A DNA stretch of 5,239 bases from Eisenbergiella intestinigallinarum (GTDB lineage Bacteria; Bacillota; Clostridia; Lachnospirales; Lachnospiraceae): contig DWVS01000021.1 in the NCBI GenBank assembly GCA_019120115.1, positions 1-5,239 of the forward strand, given 5' to 3'. This document shows, one piece after another, positions 1 through 5,239 of the stretch; within the stretch, counting starts at the first letter, position 1; every line of letters starts with the position of its first letter. The notes beneath the pieces are model-generated. The model saw only the letters and a list, made by a program, of their open reading frames with translations, searched no databases and was not told where the DNA came from. The position numbers were made by a program, and so were the translations under genes.

Positions 1-186
1 GTCAGCGTGGATCTGGATGCGGCGGGCGGAGAGCTGTATACCGGAGTCATCAAAAAGAGCAGCACAGATGAGGCGGGAACCTACCGGATTAAAAAGGTAA
101 CCGTGACGGACCACATGGGAAACAGCGAAACCTACAACGGAGGCGACGGCCCATTTGCCAGCGATGTGCTGTTTGTGATTTCCTGA
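1..186 (+). CDS. C-terminal fragment of a probable secreted/surface protein with an Ig-like end domain
   Basis: An open frame enters from the left edge (first codon GTC) and ends with TGA at 184-186, giving 61 residues. The visible part alternates polar and hydrophobic residues in a beta-strand pattern, and contains GTYRIKKVTVTDHMGN followed by SETY. Ending a strand pair with 'G-x-Y-x-I-x-x-V-x-V-x-D-x-x-G-N' is typical of the last strands of Ig-like beta-sandwich modules in large extracellular proteins of Gram-positive bacteria. The chain stops right after the strand SDVLFVIS, so there is no LPXTG sorting signal, membrane anchor or charged tail in what is visible. The function cannot be named, because the signal peptide and any enzymatic domain lie outside the window. 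That it is a real coding end is supported by the ribosome binding site of the next gene starting immediately after the stop. The extracellular assignment is an inference from the strand motif. Confidence 0.65.
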   Translation, partial: VSVDLDAAGGELYTGVIKKSSTDEAGTYRIKKVTVTDHMGNSETYNGGDGPFASDVLFVIS

Positions 187-204
187 AAAGGAAGGTTTAT
201 AATC

Positions 205-771
205 ATGGAATTGTTTGATATCCGTACACCTGACGGTGAGGTCACCGGACAGGCGAAGGAAAGAAGCGCCGTCCACCGGGATGGGGACTGGCACGGAACG
301 GCCCATATCTGGCTGGTTCGTCGACAGAACGGAAGACTGCAGGTGCTGCTGCAGAAAAGAAGCCGGGAGAAGGAAACCTTTCCGGGATGCTTTGATACCT
401 CCTGCGCGGGCCATCTTTCCGCCGGGGACAGCTTTGCGGAGGGAGCCCTGCAGGAGCTTTCCGAGGAGCTGGGCATTCAGGCAGAGGAGCCGGATCTTTT
501 TTACGTGGGTCTGTATTCCTATGAGGTGAACGAGAACTTCGGCGGGACGGACATCATTGACCGGGAGATCGCGGCGGTATATCTGTATCTGAAACCGGTT
601 GAGGTTTCGGAGCTCTGCCTGCAGAAAGAGGAGGTGGAGGCGGTTCGCTGGATGGACTTCGAAGAACTGAAAGCCCGTTCCGAAGCGGGAGATCCTGCCT
701 TCTGTATTTTTGCATGGGAAATCGGCGCGCTGGAGGACGGCTTCCGGCTGGCGGGATTGACGGAATACTGA
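205..771 (+). CDS. Nudix hydrolase, isopentenyl-diphosphate-isomerase-like subfamily
   Basis: A 188-residue cytosolic protein of the Nudix superfamily, which hydrolyses nucleoside diphosphates linked to another moiety. The substrate cannot be told from sequence. The N-terminus (MELFDIRTPDGE, then GDWHGTAHIWLV at 27-38) is the usual opening of the Idi-like Nudix subgroup. The Nudix box spans residues 69-91 (GHLSAGD...QELSEELGI). It keeps the metal-binding E84, E87 and E88 and the G90-I91 end, but has D75 where the consensus has Glu and Q83 where it has Arg. It is unlikely to be a true isopentenyl-diphosphate isomerase: aligning CGH of that enzyme with AGH here puts Ala68 at the catalytic Cys position, although a Glu equivalent to the second catalytic residue (E121 in DREIAAVYL) is present. 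The start is fixed by an AGGAAGG ribosome binding site at 189-195, nine bases before ATG. It begins 18 bp after the preceding stop, so cotranscription is likely. Family assignment is firm; specific function is unknown. Confidence 0.93.
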   Translation: MELFDIRTPDGEVTGQAKERSAVHRDGDWHGTAHIWLVRRQNGRLQVLLQKRSREKETFPGCFDTSCAGHLSAGDSFAEGALQELSEELGIQAEEPDLFYVGLYSYEVNENFGGTDIIDREIAAVYLYLKPVEVSELCLQKEEVEAVRWMDFEELKARSEAGDPAFCIFAWEIGALEDGFRLAGLTEY

Positions 772-823
772 AGCCGCAGCACAGCCGGATTGAGAGAAAA
801 TAAAAAATGGAAGGGGAAAAAGA

Positions 824-1801
824 ATGAAAAATCTGAAAATGGCAATTCTGGGAGCGGGAGGGATTGCCACCATGATGGCAAAAACCATTTCCCAAATGGA
901 AAATGTGACATGTTACGCGATTGGTTCAAGGAGCCTGGAAAAGGCGGAGGCGTTCGCGCAGAAATACGGCTTTCAGAAGGCGTACGGTTCCTATGAGGAG
1001 CTGGTGAAGGATGAAGAGGTGGAGCTGGTCTATATCGCCACGCCCCATTCGGAGCATTTTGAAAACGCCATGCTCTGTATCCGCCATAAGAAGCCTGTGC
1101 TGTGCGAGAAGGCGTTTACCGCAAATGCAAAGCAGGCGAAGGAGCTTCTGGACTATGCCAGGAAGGAAAAGGTATTCATCACAGAAGCCATATGGGTGCG
1201 CTATCTGCCCATGCTTCAGACAATCCGGCAGGAGCTTGCGGACGGTGTGATTGGTTCGCCCACCATGCTCACGGCGAATCTGGGATATCTGATCAACGAG
1301 GTTCCCAGGCTGCAGCGGCCGGACCTGGCAGGCGGAGCGCTTCTGGATGTGGGCGTTTATCCCATCAACTTTGCCCGGATGATCTTCGGGGACAGAATTG
1401 CGAAAATCTCTTCCGCCTGCACCTATACGGACAGCGGGGTGGACGAGCAGGACAGCATCACCTTCCTCTATGAGGACGGGAAGGTTGCGCAGCTTGCCGC
1501 TTCCATGCTGGGCCTGAGCGACCGGCGGGGGACCATATACGGCACAAAGGGCTTCATGGTGATTGAAAATATCAACAATTTTGAAAGCCTGACCGTATAT
1601 GATACCAACTATCATGAGGTAAAAAGGATCGACAGACCGGCCCAGATCACCGGTTATGAATATGAAGTGGAGGCCTGCATGCGCGCCCTTTCCGAAGGGA
1701 AGCTGGAGTGCGGGGAAATGCCCCATGAGGAGACCCTCCGCGTGATGGAACTGATGGACGGTCTGCGGGAAGAATGGGGCGTGAAGTTTCCCTTCGAATA
1801 A
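824..1801 (+). CDS. Gfo/Idh/MocA-family NAD(P)-dependent oxidoreductase, dihydrodiol dehydrogenase-like
   Basis: A complete 325-residue protein of normal length for the family. An N-terminal Rossmann fold (about 1-120) starts with the dinucleotide-binding glycines GAGGIA (10-15) and continues with IATPHSEH (71-78). VLCEKAFT (92-99) carries the conserved Glu-Lys pair (K96) that usually serves the active site. The C-terminal alpha/beta domain (about 125-325) contains GGALLDVGVYPINFA (170-184); D175 and Y179 lie where mammalian dimeric dihydrodiol/D-xylose dehydrogenase has its catalytic tyrosine motif. Having EKA and DVGVYP rather than EKP and D-x-G-x-H points to that subgroup. The expected reaction is NAD(P)-dependent oxidation or reduction of a sugar or related polyol; the substrate is not predictable. 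The ribosome binding site GGAAGGGG at 809-816 lies seven bases before ATG and supports this start over the Met at residue 6. It follows the Nudix gene by 52 bp with no terminator in between, so the two may share a transcript. No signal peptide or membrane segment is seen. Confidence 0.94.
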   Translation: MKNLKMAILGAGGIATMMAKTISQMENVTCYAIGSRSLEKAEAFAQKYGFQKAYGSYEELVKDEEVELVYIATPHSEHFENAMLCIRHKKPVLCEKAFTANAKQAKELLDYARKEKVFITEAIWVRYLPMLQTIRQELADGVIGSPTMLTANLGYLINEVPRLQRPDLAGGALLDVGVYPINFARMIFGDRIAKISSACTYTDSGVDEQDSITFLYEDGKVAQLAASMLGLSDRRGTIYGTKGFMVIENINNFESLTVYDTNYHEVKRIDRPAQITGYEYEVEACMRALSEGKLECGEMPHEETLRVMELMDGLREEWGVKFPFE

Positions 1802-1842
1802 GGGCACGTTAGTTAAATGAGGGAGCGGAAAGCATCTGCCGT

Positions 1843-2448
1843 TCAGACGAAAGCGCCTTCAAACGCGCTGATCCGTTCCGACTTACCGATGACGGTCAGA
1901 ACATCCCCCTGCTGTAGGACATAATCCGGTTCGATTTCCGTTTCGGTGCCGCCTTCGCTTTCGATGGCGATGATGTTCAGCTTATATCTCTGCCGCAGAT
2001 ATAAAGAGCGGATGGTCTGGCCGTTCATCCTTTCTGTCACCTCGATTTTGGATATCTCGATATTATCCTTCAGGGACAGGTGGTCGATCACGCTGGAGGT
2101 GAGGATTCTCCTTGCCACGCGCAGGGCCATATCATGCTCCGGGAATACCACCTCTGCGCCGAGCGTTTCCAAAACCAGTCCCTGTTCCCGGCTGGTTGCC
2201 TTGGCGATGACGCGGGGCACGCCGAGCTGAATCAGGTTCATGGTGACAAGAATGGTATAGTCCGTATAGGGCCGGATGGCCCGAAGCTTTTCTTCACAGT
2301 TATCTATGACGATGCAGTCCTTCCCTGATTCGGCCAACTTGATCGCCAGAGGCATGCCGAATCTTCCCAGGCCGATCACGCCATAGGTGTGTTCTTCCTT
2401 TTTTGCACGCACGGTTTTGTCCGTGTACTTTTCCTTTTTCAAAAACAT
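1843..2448 (-). CDS. TrkA/KtrA-type potassium-channel regulatory (RCK) protein with an apparent internal deletion
   Basis: A 201-residue cytosolic protein resembling the nucleotide-gated RCK subunit that controls a KtrB/TrkH potassium-uptake channel. After a basic leader (1-20), the Rossmann domain starts with YGVIGLGRFG (22-31, GxGxxG) and reaches the ribose-binding acidic residue D49 in IVIDNCEEKL. The family normally continues with beta-3, helix C and beta-4 (pattern '...D...L...GI...D.VIV.IG'). Here the chain jumps from RPYTDY (59-64) directly to TILVTMNLIQLGVPRVIAKATS, the next helix and strand. About 35 residues are therefore missing, without loss of frame. GAEVVFPEHDMA (97-108) and a full RCK_C domain (about 125-190, ending QQGDVLTVIGKS) follow. 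The deleted part includes residues that line the ATP/ADP site, so gating may be impaired. The start has GGAGG at 2454-2458, five bases upstream. No channel subunit gene is in the window. The gene converges on the oxidoreductase with 41 bp between stops, and I see no clear terminator there. Confidence 0.88.
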   Translation of the reverse strand: MFLKKEKYTDKTVRAKKEEHTYGVIGLGRFGMPLAIKLAESGKDCIVIDNCEEKLRAIRPYTDYTILVTMNLIQLGVPRVIAKATSREQGLVLETLGAEVVFPEHDMALRVARRILTSSVIDHLSLKDNIEISKIEVTERMNGQTIRSLYLRQRYKLNIIAIESEGGTETEIEPDYVLQQGDVLTVIGKSERISAFEGAFV

Positions 2449-2504
2449 CGTTCCCTCCGTTCCGCCTGCATTTTCGCAAGGCTATCCATAACACAGCAGA
2501 AGCG

Positions 2505-2527
2505 CACAATAGGACGCGAGCATTGTG
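2505..2527. promoter_or_regulatory. 23-bp inverted repeat upstream of the TrkA/KtrA-like gene, possible operator
   Basis: CACAAT at 2505-2510 and ATTGTG at 2522-2527 are perfect 6-bp inverted arms separated by 11 bp. This is a spacing compatible with a dimeric helix-turn-helix regulator. The element lies 57-79 bp before the - strand start at 2448, between that start and the terminator of the hydrogenase operon, where a promoter for the downstream gene is expected. On the - strand TATTGT (2511-2506) could serve as a -10 box, but the hexamer 17 bp further upstream (TTCTTC) is a poor -35. The inverted repeat is plainly there; its role as an operator or promoter is only inferred from position. 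Confidence 0.25.
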
Positions 2528-2537
2528 AGAAGAAGAT

Positions 2538-2575
2538 AAAAAAACACCCGGTCATTGTAAACTACAATAACCGGG
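2538..2575 (-). terminator. Rho-independent terminator of the hydrogenase operon
   Basis: Read on the - strand, a 13-bp stem (arms at 2563-2575 and 2547-2559, CCCGGT and ACCGGG at the base) closes a three-base loop and is followed by TG and seven consecutive T (2544-2538). The single imperfect position (2553/2569) is a G-U wobble in - strand RNA but a C-A mismatch in + strand RNA. That, together with the T-tract on the - strand only, shows the direction. It lies 136 bp downstream of the hydA stop and upstream of the TrkA-like gene. It therefore most simply ends the hydrogenase transcript. It could instead act as an attenuator in a leader of the TrkA-like gene if a promoter lies upstream of it. 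Confidence 0.9.
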
Positions 2576-2593
2576 CGCACCCGACATCTTCTC

Positions 2594-2639
2594 GACTGAG
2601 GCCGGCCTGAGCCGGCCGTGGCGCTGCGGCGCACCAGTC
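2594..2639 (-). other. Compact three-way-junction fold in the hydA 3' untranslated region
   Basis: Two adjacent hairpins are enclosed by a closing helix. The closing arms are GACTG at 2594-2598 and CAGTC at 2635-2639. Inside, GGCCGGC (2600-2606) pairs with GCCGGCC (2611-2617) around a four-base loop. The arms 2618-2624 and 2629-2634 pair as two 3-bp blocks (GTG/CAC and CGC/GCG) with one bulged G and a four-base loop. Apart from A2599, the bulge and the two loops, every base is paired. The element could fold on either strand; the - strand is chosen because the only evident transcription across it is the hydrogenase message, which ends 19 bp later at the terminator. I do not recognise it as a known riboswitch or RNA family. 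It may be a structured 3' UTR, an RNA-stability element, or a palindromic repeat. The pairing is visible; function is unknown. Confidence 0.45.
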
Positions 2640-2711
2640 CTCCGATGGCGGTATTCTGTTTTCAGTCAGATCGTCTGTGTAAGCGTATTCTATGCGAAAA
2701 TCCCAGGAATG

Positions 2712-4457
2712 TCAATGGGTTTCGGCACCTTTATAATGCACATGCAGAAGCTCATGCGCCCTGCCTTCCAGAACGCCGCCGTGGTAGAGGTTGTAAACCA
2801 CAGGGTTTTCCTCGCTGCGCTTGATGGGAGCCGCATTGTCGGACTTGTACATGCCTTTCAGGCGCTCCTTCTTGTCAACCTTGTGGCAGAAGGGCTGGCC
2901 GGCGCCGGAGATACAGCCGTAAGGGCAGGCCATGACTTCCACAAAATCGAAGTGCTCTTCGCCGCTCTTGATTTTTTCGATCAGGTTATGCGCGTTTCCG
3001 AGGCCGCTCACCACACCGATGCGCACTTTTCGTCCGTCCAGCTCCATTTCGGCAGCCTTGACGCCTTCCATGCCGCGGATGCCGGAAAACTTGATGTCCC
3101 GCAGGGTCTGGGTATTCTTTTCCTTCACCAGACGGCGCAGCGCCGCTTCCGTTACGCCTCCGGTCACGCCGAAAATGACGCCCGCTCCGGAAGAGATGGA
3201 GAAGGGCATGTCGGGAGCCTCCGGATCAATTTCGTCAAAGGCAATGCCGCTTTCCCGGATCATGCGGATCAGCTCTTTGGTGGTGATGACGTAATCCACG
3301 TCCGGAAAGCCGTCCCGGATAAATTCTTCCCGGCCGGCTTCCATCTTTTTCGCCACGCAGGGCATGACGGCGACGGAAACGGTCTGGCGGTCCTCTTCCT
3401 GATCCTGTTTTTTATAGTATTCCTTGATCACGGCGCCGAACATCTCCATCGGGGATTTGCAGGTGGAAATATAGGGCAGAACCTCCGGATGCAGGTTTTC
3501 CGCATAGCGGATCCAGGCGGGACAGCAGGAGGTGAACAGCGGGAAGGAAACGTTCTCCCCATTGGAACTGTCTGCCGCTTCTGCGGCGGCATCCCTCTCC
3601 AGCTTCTCCGCCAGCTCCTTCGCTTCCTCCATGATGGTGAGGTCCGCGCCGAGACAGGTGTCAAACACCGCGTCAAAGCCCATCATGCGCATGGCGGTGA
3701 ATACCCTGCCGATGCTGTCTTCGCCGGGCTTCATGCCGAAGGCCTCGCCGATGGCCACGCGGACGGCGGGAGCGACCTGGGCGACAACGCGCTTTTTCGG
3801 ATTATAGAGTTCGCGCCAGACGCTGTTATGGCAGGTCTGGATACGGATGGCGGCGGTGGGACAGACGGCGGCGCACTGGCCGCAGTTGACGCAGTCGGTT
3901 TCCGCCAGCTTCTTTCCGAAGGCCGGTGTGACGATGGCTTCGGAGCCGCGCTGAGCGAAGTCGATGGCTCCCACATGCTGCACTTCGTTGCAGACTCTCA
4001 CGCAGTCGCCGCAGAGGATGCACTTGCTGGGATCGCGGACGATGGAAGGCGAGGAGTCGTCAATGGGCTGCGGCTTTCTCGTATTGGGAAAACGGATGTC
4101 GTTCAGCTCCAGCCGCGCGGCGAGCTCCTGCAGACGGCAGGTCTGGTTTTTCTCACAGACGGTGCAGTCCCTGCAGTGAGACGCCAGCAGCAGTTCCAGG
4201 ATCATCCTTCTGTGATGCTGCAGCCTTGGCGTGTTTGTTTTGATGACCATGCCGTGTTTGGGCGGAGTGGAGCAGGAAGCGATCAGGCTGCCCCGCTCGT
4301 CCTCCACCATACACATACGGCACGCGCCGTAAATGGAAAGATCGGAATAATAGCACAGGGTGGGAACGTGGATGCCCACGCTGTTGATCACCTGGAGAAT
4401 GTTCTTTTCCTGGTCAAAATCCGCCCTGATGCCGTCGATAATCATATATTTAGCCAT
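2712..4457 (-). CDS. hydA: [FeFe]-hydrogenase catalytic subunit, group A, NADH-linked type
   Basis: A complete 581-residue soluble enzyme for 2 H+ + 2 e- = H2. In order: a [2Fe-2S] domain (C35, C46, C49, C62); the His-ligated [4Fe-4S] motif (H94, C98, C101, C107); two ferredoxin clusters (C146, C149, C152, C156 and C189, C192, C195, C199); and the H-cluster domain. The three H-cluster motifs are TSCCPAW (309-315; C311 proton-transfer Cys, C312 ligand), MPCVAKK (365-371; C367) and MACPYGCISGAGQP (509-522; C511, C515). E278, E281 and S331 match the proton path of the Clostridium pasteurianus enzyme CpI. Length is close to CpI (574 aa), and it lacks the extra C-terminal [2Fe-2S] domain of the longer bifurcating HydA of Thermotoga. 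The wording SSGAGVIFGVTGGVTEA and the adjacent HydB suggest the NADH-dependent group often labelled A6; that subgroup call is from memory. AGGAG at 4466-4470, eight bases upstream, fixes the start. It lies 41 bp after hydB, forming one operon. All cluster ligands are intact. Confidence 0.97.
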   Translation of the reverse strand: MAKYMIIDGIRADFDQEKNILQVINSVGIHVPTLCYYSDLSIYGACRMCMVEDERGSLIASCSTPPKHGMVIKTNTPRLQHHRRMILELLLASHCRDCTVCEKNQTCRLQELAARLELNDIRFPNTRKPQPIDDSSPSIVRDPSKCILCGDCVRVCNEVQHVGAIDFAQRGSEAIVTPAFGKKLAETDCVNCGQCAAVCPTAAIRIQTCHNSVWRELYNPKKRVVAQVAPAVRVAIGEAFGMKPGEDSIGRVFTAMRMMGFDAVFDTCLGADLTIMEEAKELAEKLERDAAAEAADSSNGENVSFPLFTSCCPAWIRYAENLHPEVLPYISTCKSPMEMFGAVIKEYYKKQDQEEDRQTVSVAVMPCVAKKMEAGREEFIRDGFPDVDYVITTKELIRMIRESGIAFDEIDPEAPDMPFSISSGAGVIFGVTGGVTEAALRRLVKEKNTQTLRDIKFSGIRGMEGVKAAEMELDGRKVRIGVVSGLGNAHNLIEKIKSGEEHFDFVEVMACPYGCISGAGQPFCHKVDKKERLKGMYKSDNAAPIKRSEENPVVYNLYHGGVLEGRAHELLHVHYKGAETH

Positions 4458-4498
4458 TCTTTTTTCTCCTTAACAGTTGTCATGCCGGTAAGCGGTTT

Positions 4499-5239
4499 TC
4501 AGCTGATCGCGTGGAACGGGCAGCCGTCCTTACATGCGCCGCATTTGATACACTTGCTCACATCGATGGTATGAGGCTGCTTCAGCTCGCCGGATATGGC
4601 GGAAACAGGGCAGAGCCTCGCGCACTTGGTACAGCCCTTGCAGAGCTGGGGATCGATGGAGAAGTTGACAAGCGCCTTGCACTGTCCGGCAGGACATTTT
4701 TTATCGACCACGTGGGCGATGTACTCGTCACGGAAATATTTCATGGTGCTGACCACGGGGAAGGCGGCGGTCTTTCCAAGGCCGCAGAGAGCGGTGTCGG
4801 AGATGGTATCCGCAAGCTCCTCCAGCATATCCAGATGCTTCATGGTGCCGCGTCCTTCGGTGATGTCGGTGAGCAGCTCCAGCATGCGCCTGGTGCCCTC
4901 TCTGCAGGGAACGCATTTGCCGCAGGATTCATTCTGGGTGAAGTTCATGAAAAAGCGAGCAACCTCTACCATGCAGCTCTTATCGTTCATGACTACCAGG
5001 CCGCCGGAGCCGATCATGGCGCCCACTTTTTTCAGGGAGTCAAAATCCAGATGCAGGTCCAGATGATCCTCGGTGGCGCTGATGCACAGACAGCCGCCGG
5101 AGGGACCGCCGATCTGAACGGCTTTGAAGCTTCCGCCCTTGACGCCGCCGCCGATGTCGAAGATGACCTCGCGCAGGGTGGTTCCCATGGGAACCTCGAT
5201 CAGGCCGGTGTTGTTCACGTTTCCGGTGAGGGCGAAGGC
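4499..5239 (-). CDS. hydB: NuoF-like NADH-binding subunit of the hydrogenase complex, C-terminal 246 residues
   Basis: The frame runs off the right edge and ends with TGA at 4499-4501; the GTG at 5218 is an internal Val, not a start. Numbered from the window edge, the fragment begins AFALTGNV and continues with an SLBB-type segment (about 9-60, GTTLREVIFDIGGG). Next comes the NuoF-type [4Fe-4S] domain: C106, C109 and C112 in ESCGKCVPCREG, plus C152 in ALCGLGKTA. A CPAGQC element (182-187) leads into a two-cluster ferredoxin domain (C200, C203, C206, C210 and C230, C233, C236, C240). This order is that of HydB of NADH-linked [FeFe]-hydrogenases; respiratory NuoF lacks the terminal ferredoxin module. 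HydB oxidises or reduces NAD(H) through FMN and passes electrons to HydA. The FMN/NADH-binding fold and the N-terminal [2Fe-2S] part are outside the window, since family members run to about 600 residues. A NuoE-like HydC gene is expected further upstream. Alternative: the similar subunit of an NAD(P)-linked formate dehydrogenase, which the adjacent hydA makes unlikely. Confidence 0.95.
   Translation of the reverse strand, partial: AFALTGNVNNTGLIEVPMGTTLREVIFDIGGGVKGGSFKAVQIGGPSGGCLCISATEDHLDLHLDFDSLKKVGAMIGSGGLVVMNDKSCMVEVARFFMNFTQNESCGKCVPCREGTRRMLELLTDITEGRGTMKHLDMLEELADTISDTALCGLGKTAAFPVVSTMKYFRDEYIAHVVDKKCPAGQCKALVNFSIDPQLCKGCTKCARLCPVSAISGELKQPHTIDVSKCIKCGACKDGCPFHAIS

Noticed and set aside
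205..771. Isopentenyl-diphosphate isomerase (idi)
   Set aside because: The N-terminal half resembles Idi-like proteins, but Ala replaces the catalytic Cys when the GH motif is aligned, so only a Nudix hydrolase call is justified.
772..823. Possible promoter in the A-rich gap between the Nudix and oxidoreductase genes
   Set aside because: The A-rich stretch is explained by the ribosome binding region, and there is no pair of -35 and -10 boxes at suitable spacing.
926..1807. A 293-codon open frame on the - strand opposite the Gfo/Idh/MocA gene
   Set aside because: Same codon-register shadow effect. The + strand protein has clear Rossmann and active-site motifs, and the antisense product resembles nothing.
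1802..1842. Possible bidirectional terminator between the convergent oxidoreductase and TrkA-like genes
   Set aside because: Only a 3-bp CGG/CCG pairing is visible and there is no T-tract on either strand.
2640..2711. Possible - strand promoter (TTACAC, 18 bp, CAGAAT) inside the region just after hydA
   Set aside because: The hexamers match consensus poorly and nothing else supports initiation there; kept only as part of the leader hypothesis.
2709..4574. A 621-codon open frame on the + strand opposite hydA, longer than hydA itself
   Set aside because: It is in exact codon register with hydA and is open only because hydA lacks TTA, CTA and TCA codons. Its translation shows no recognisable domain, it has a skewed His/Gly/Asp-rich composition, and hydA has every ligand motif plus a good ribosome binding site.
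4499..5218. GTG at 5218 as the start of a 239-residue protein
   Set aside because: The frame continues upstream to the window edge with family-like sequence (AFALTGNV), and the protein would lack the flavin and NADH-binding region. It is an internal Val of a gene cut by the window.

Overview
The window looks like the chromosome of an anaerobic Firmicute of class Clostridia, most likely a GC-rich gut Lachnospiraceae-type bacterium. This is an inference from three things: an NADH-linked [FeFe]-hydrogenase locus, a KtrA/TrkA-type potassium protein with Lachnospiraceae-like wording, and strong AGGAG-type ribosome binding sites. The DNA is GC-rich (by eye somewhat above 50%), and TTA, CTA and TCA codons are avoided so strongly that two genes leave long open frames on their antisense strand. 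No transposase, integrase, phage gene, tRNA, rRNA or CRISPR array is visible.

Left part, + strand (1-1801). The window opens in the last 61 codons of a probable secreted or surface protein with an Ig-like beta-sandwich end. An Idi-like Nudix hydrolase follows 18 bp later, and a Gfo/Idh/MocA-family NAD(P)-dependent oxidoreductase of the dihydrodiol/xylose dehydrogenase-like type follows 52 bp after that. The short gaps and common strand suggest the last two, perhaps all three, are cotranscribed.

Middle (1802-2711). A convergent TrkA/KtrA-type potassium-channel regulatory subunit on the - strand appears to have lost about 35 residues from the middle of its Rossmann nucleotide-binding domain, in frame. 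The 263 bp between it and the next gene hold a strong intrinsic terminator for the - strand. Just upstream of it (in - strand order) is a compact foldable element that can form a three-way junction, and just downstream a 23-bp inverted repeat lies where a trkA-type promoter would be.

Right part, - strand (2712-5239). A complete group A [FeFe]-hydrogenase catalytic subunit (HydA, 581 aa) sits downstream of the C-terminal part of a NuoF-like flavoprotein (HydB), which runs off the right edge. Together, and with a NuoE-like HydC expected beyond the edge, they would form a soluble complex that moves electrons between NADH (possibly with ferredoxin) and protons/H2, disposing of fermentation reductant. 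The hydrogenase operon ends at the terminator at 2538-2575.

The window is mostly ordinary metabolism. The points most worth a second look are the internal deletion in the potassium-channel regulator and the unexplained structured element between the hydrogenase gene and that regulator.
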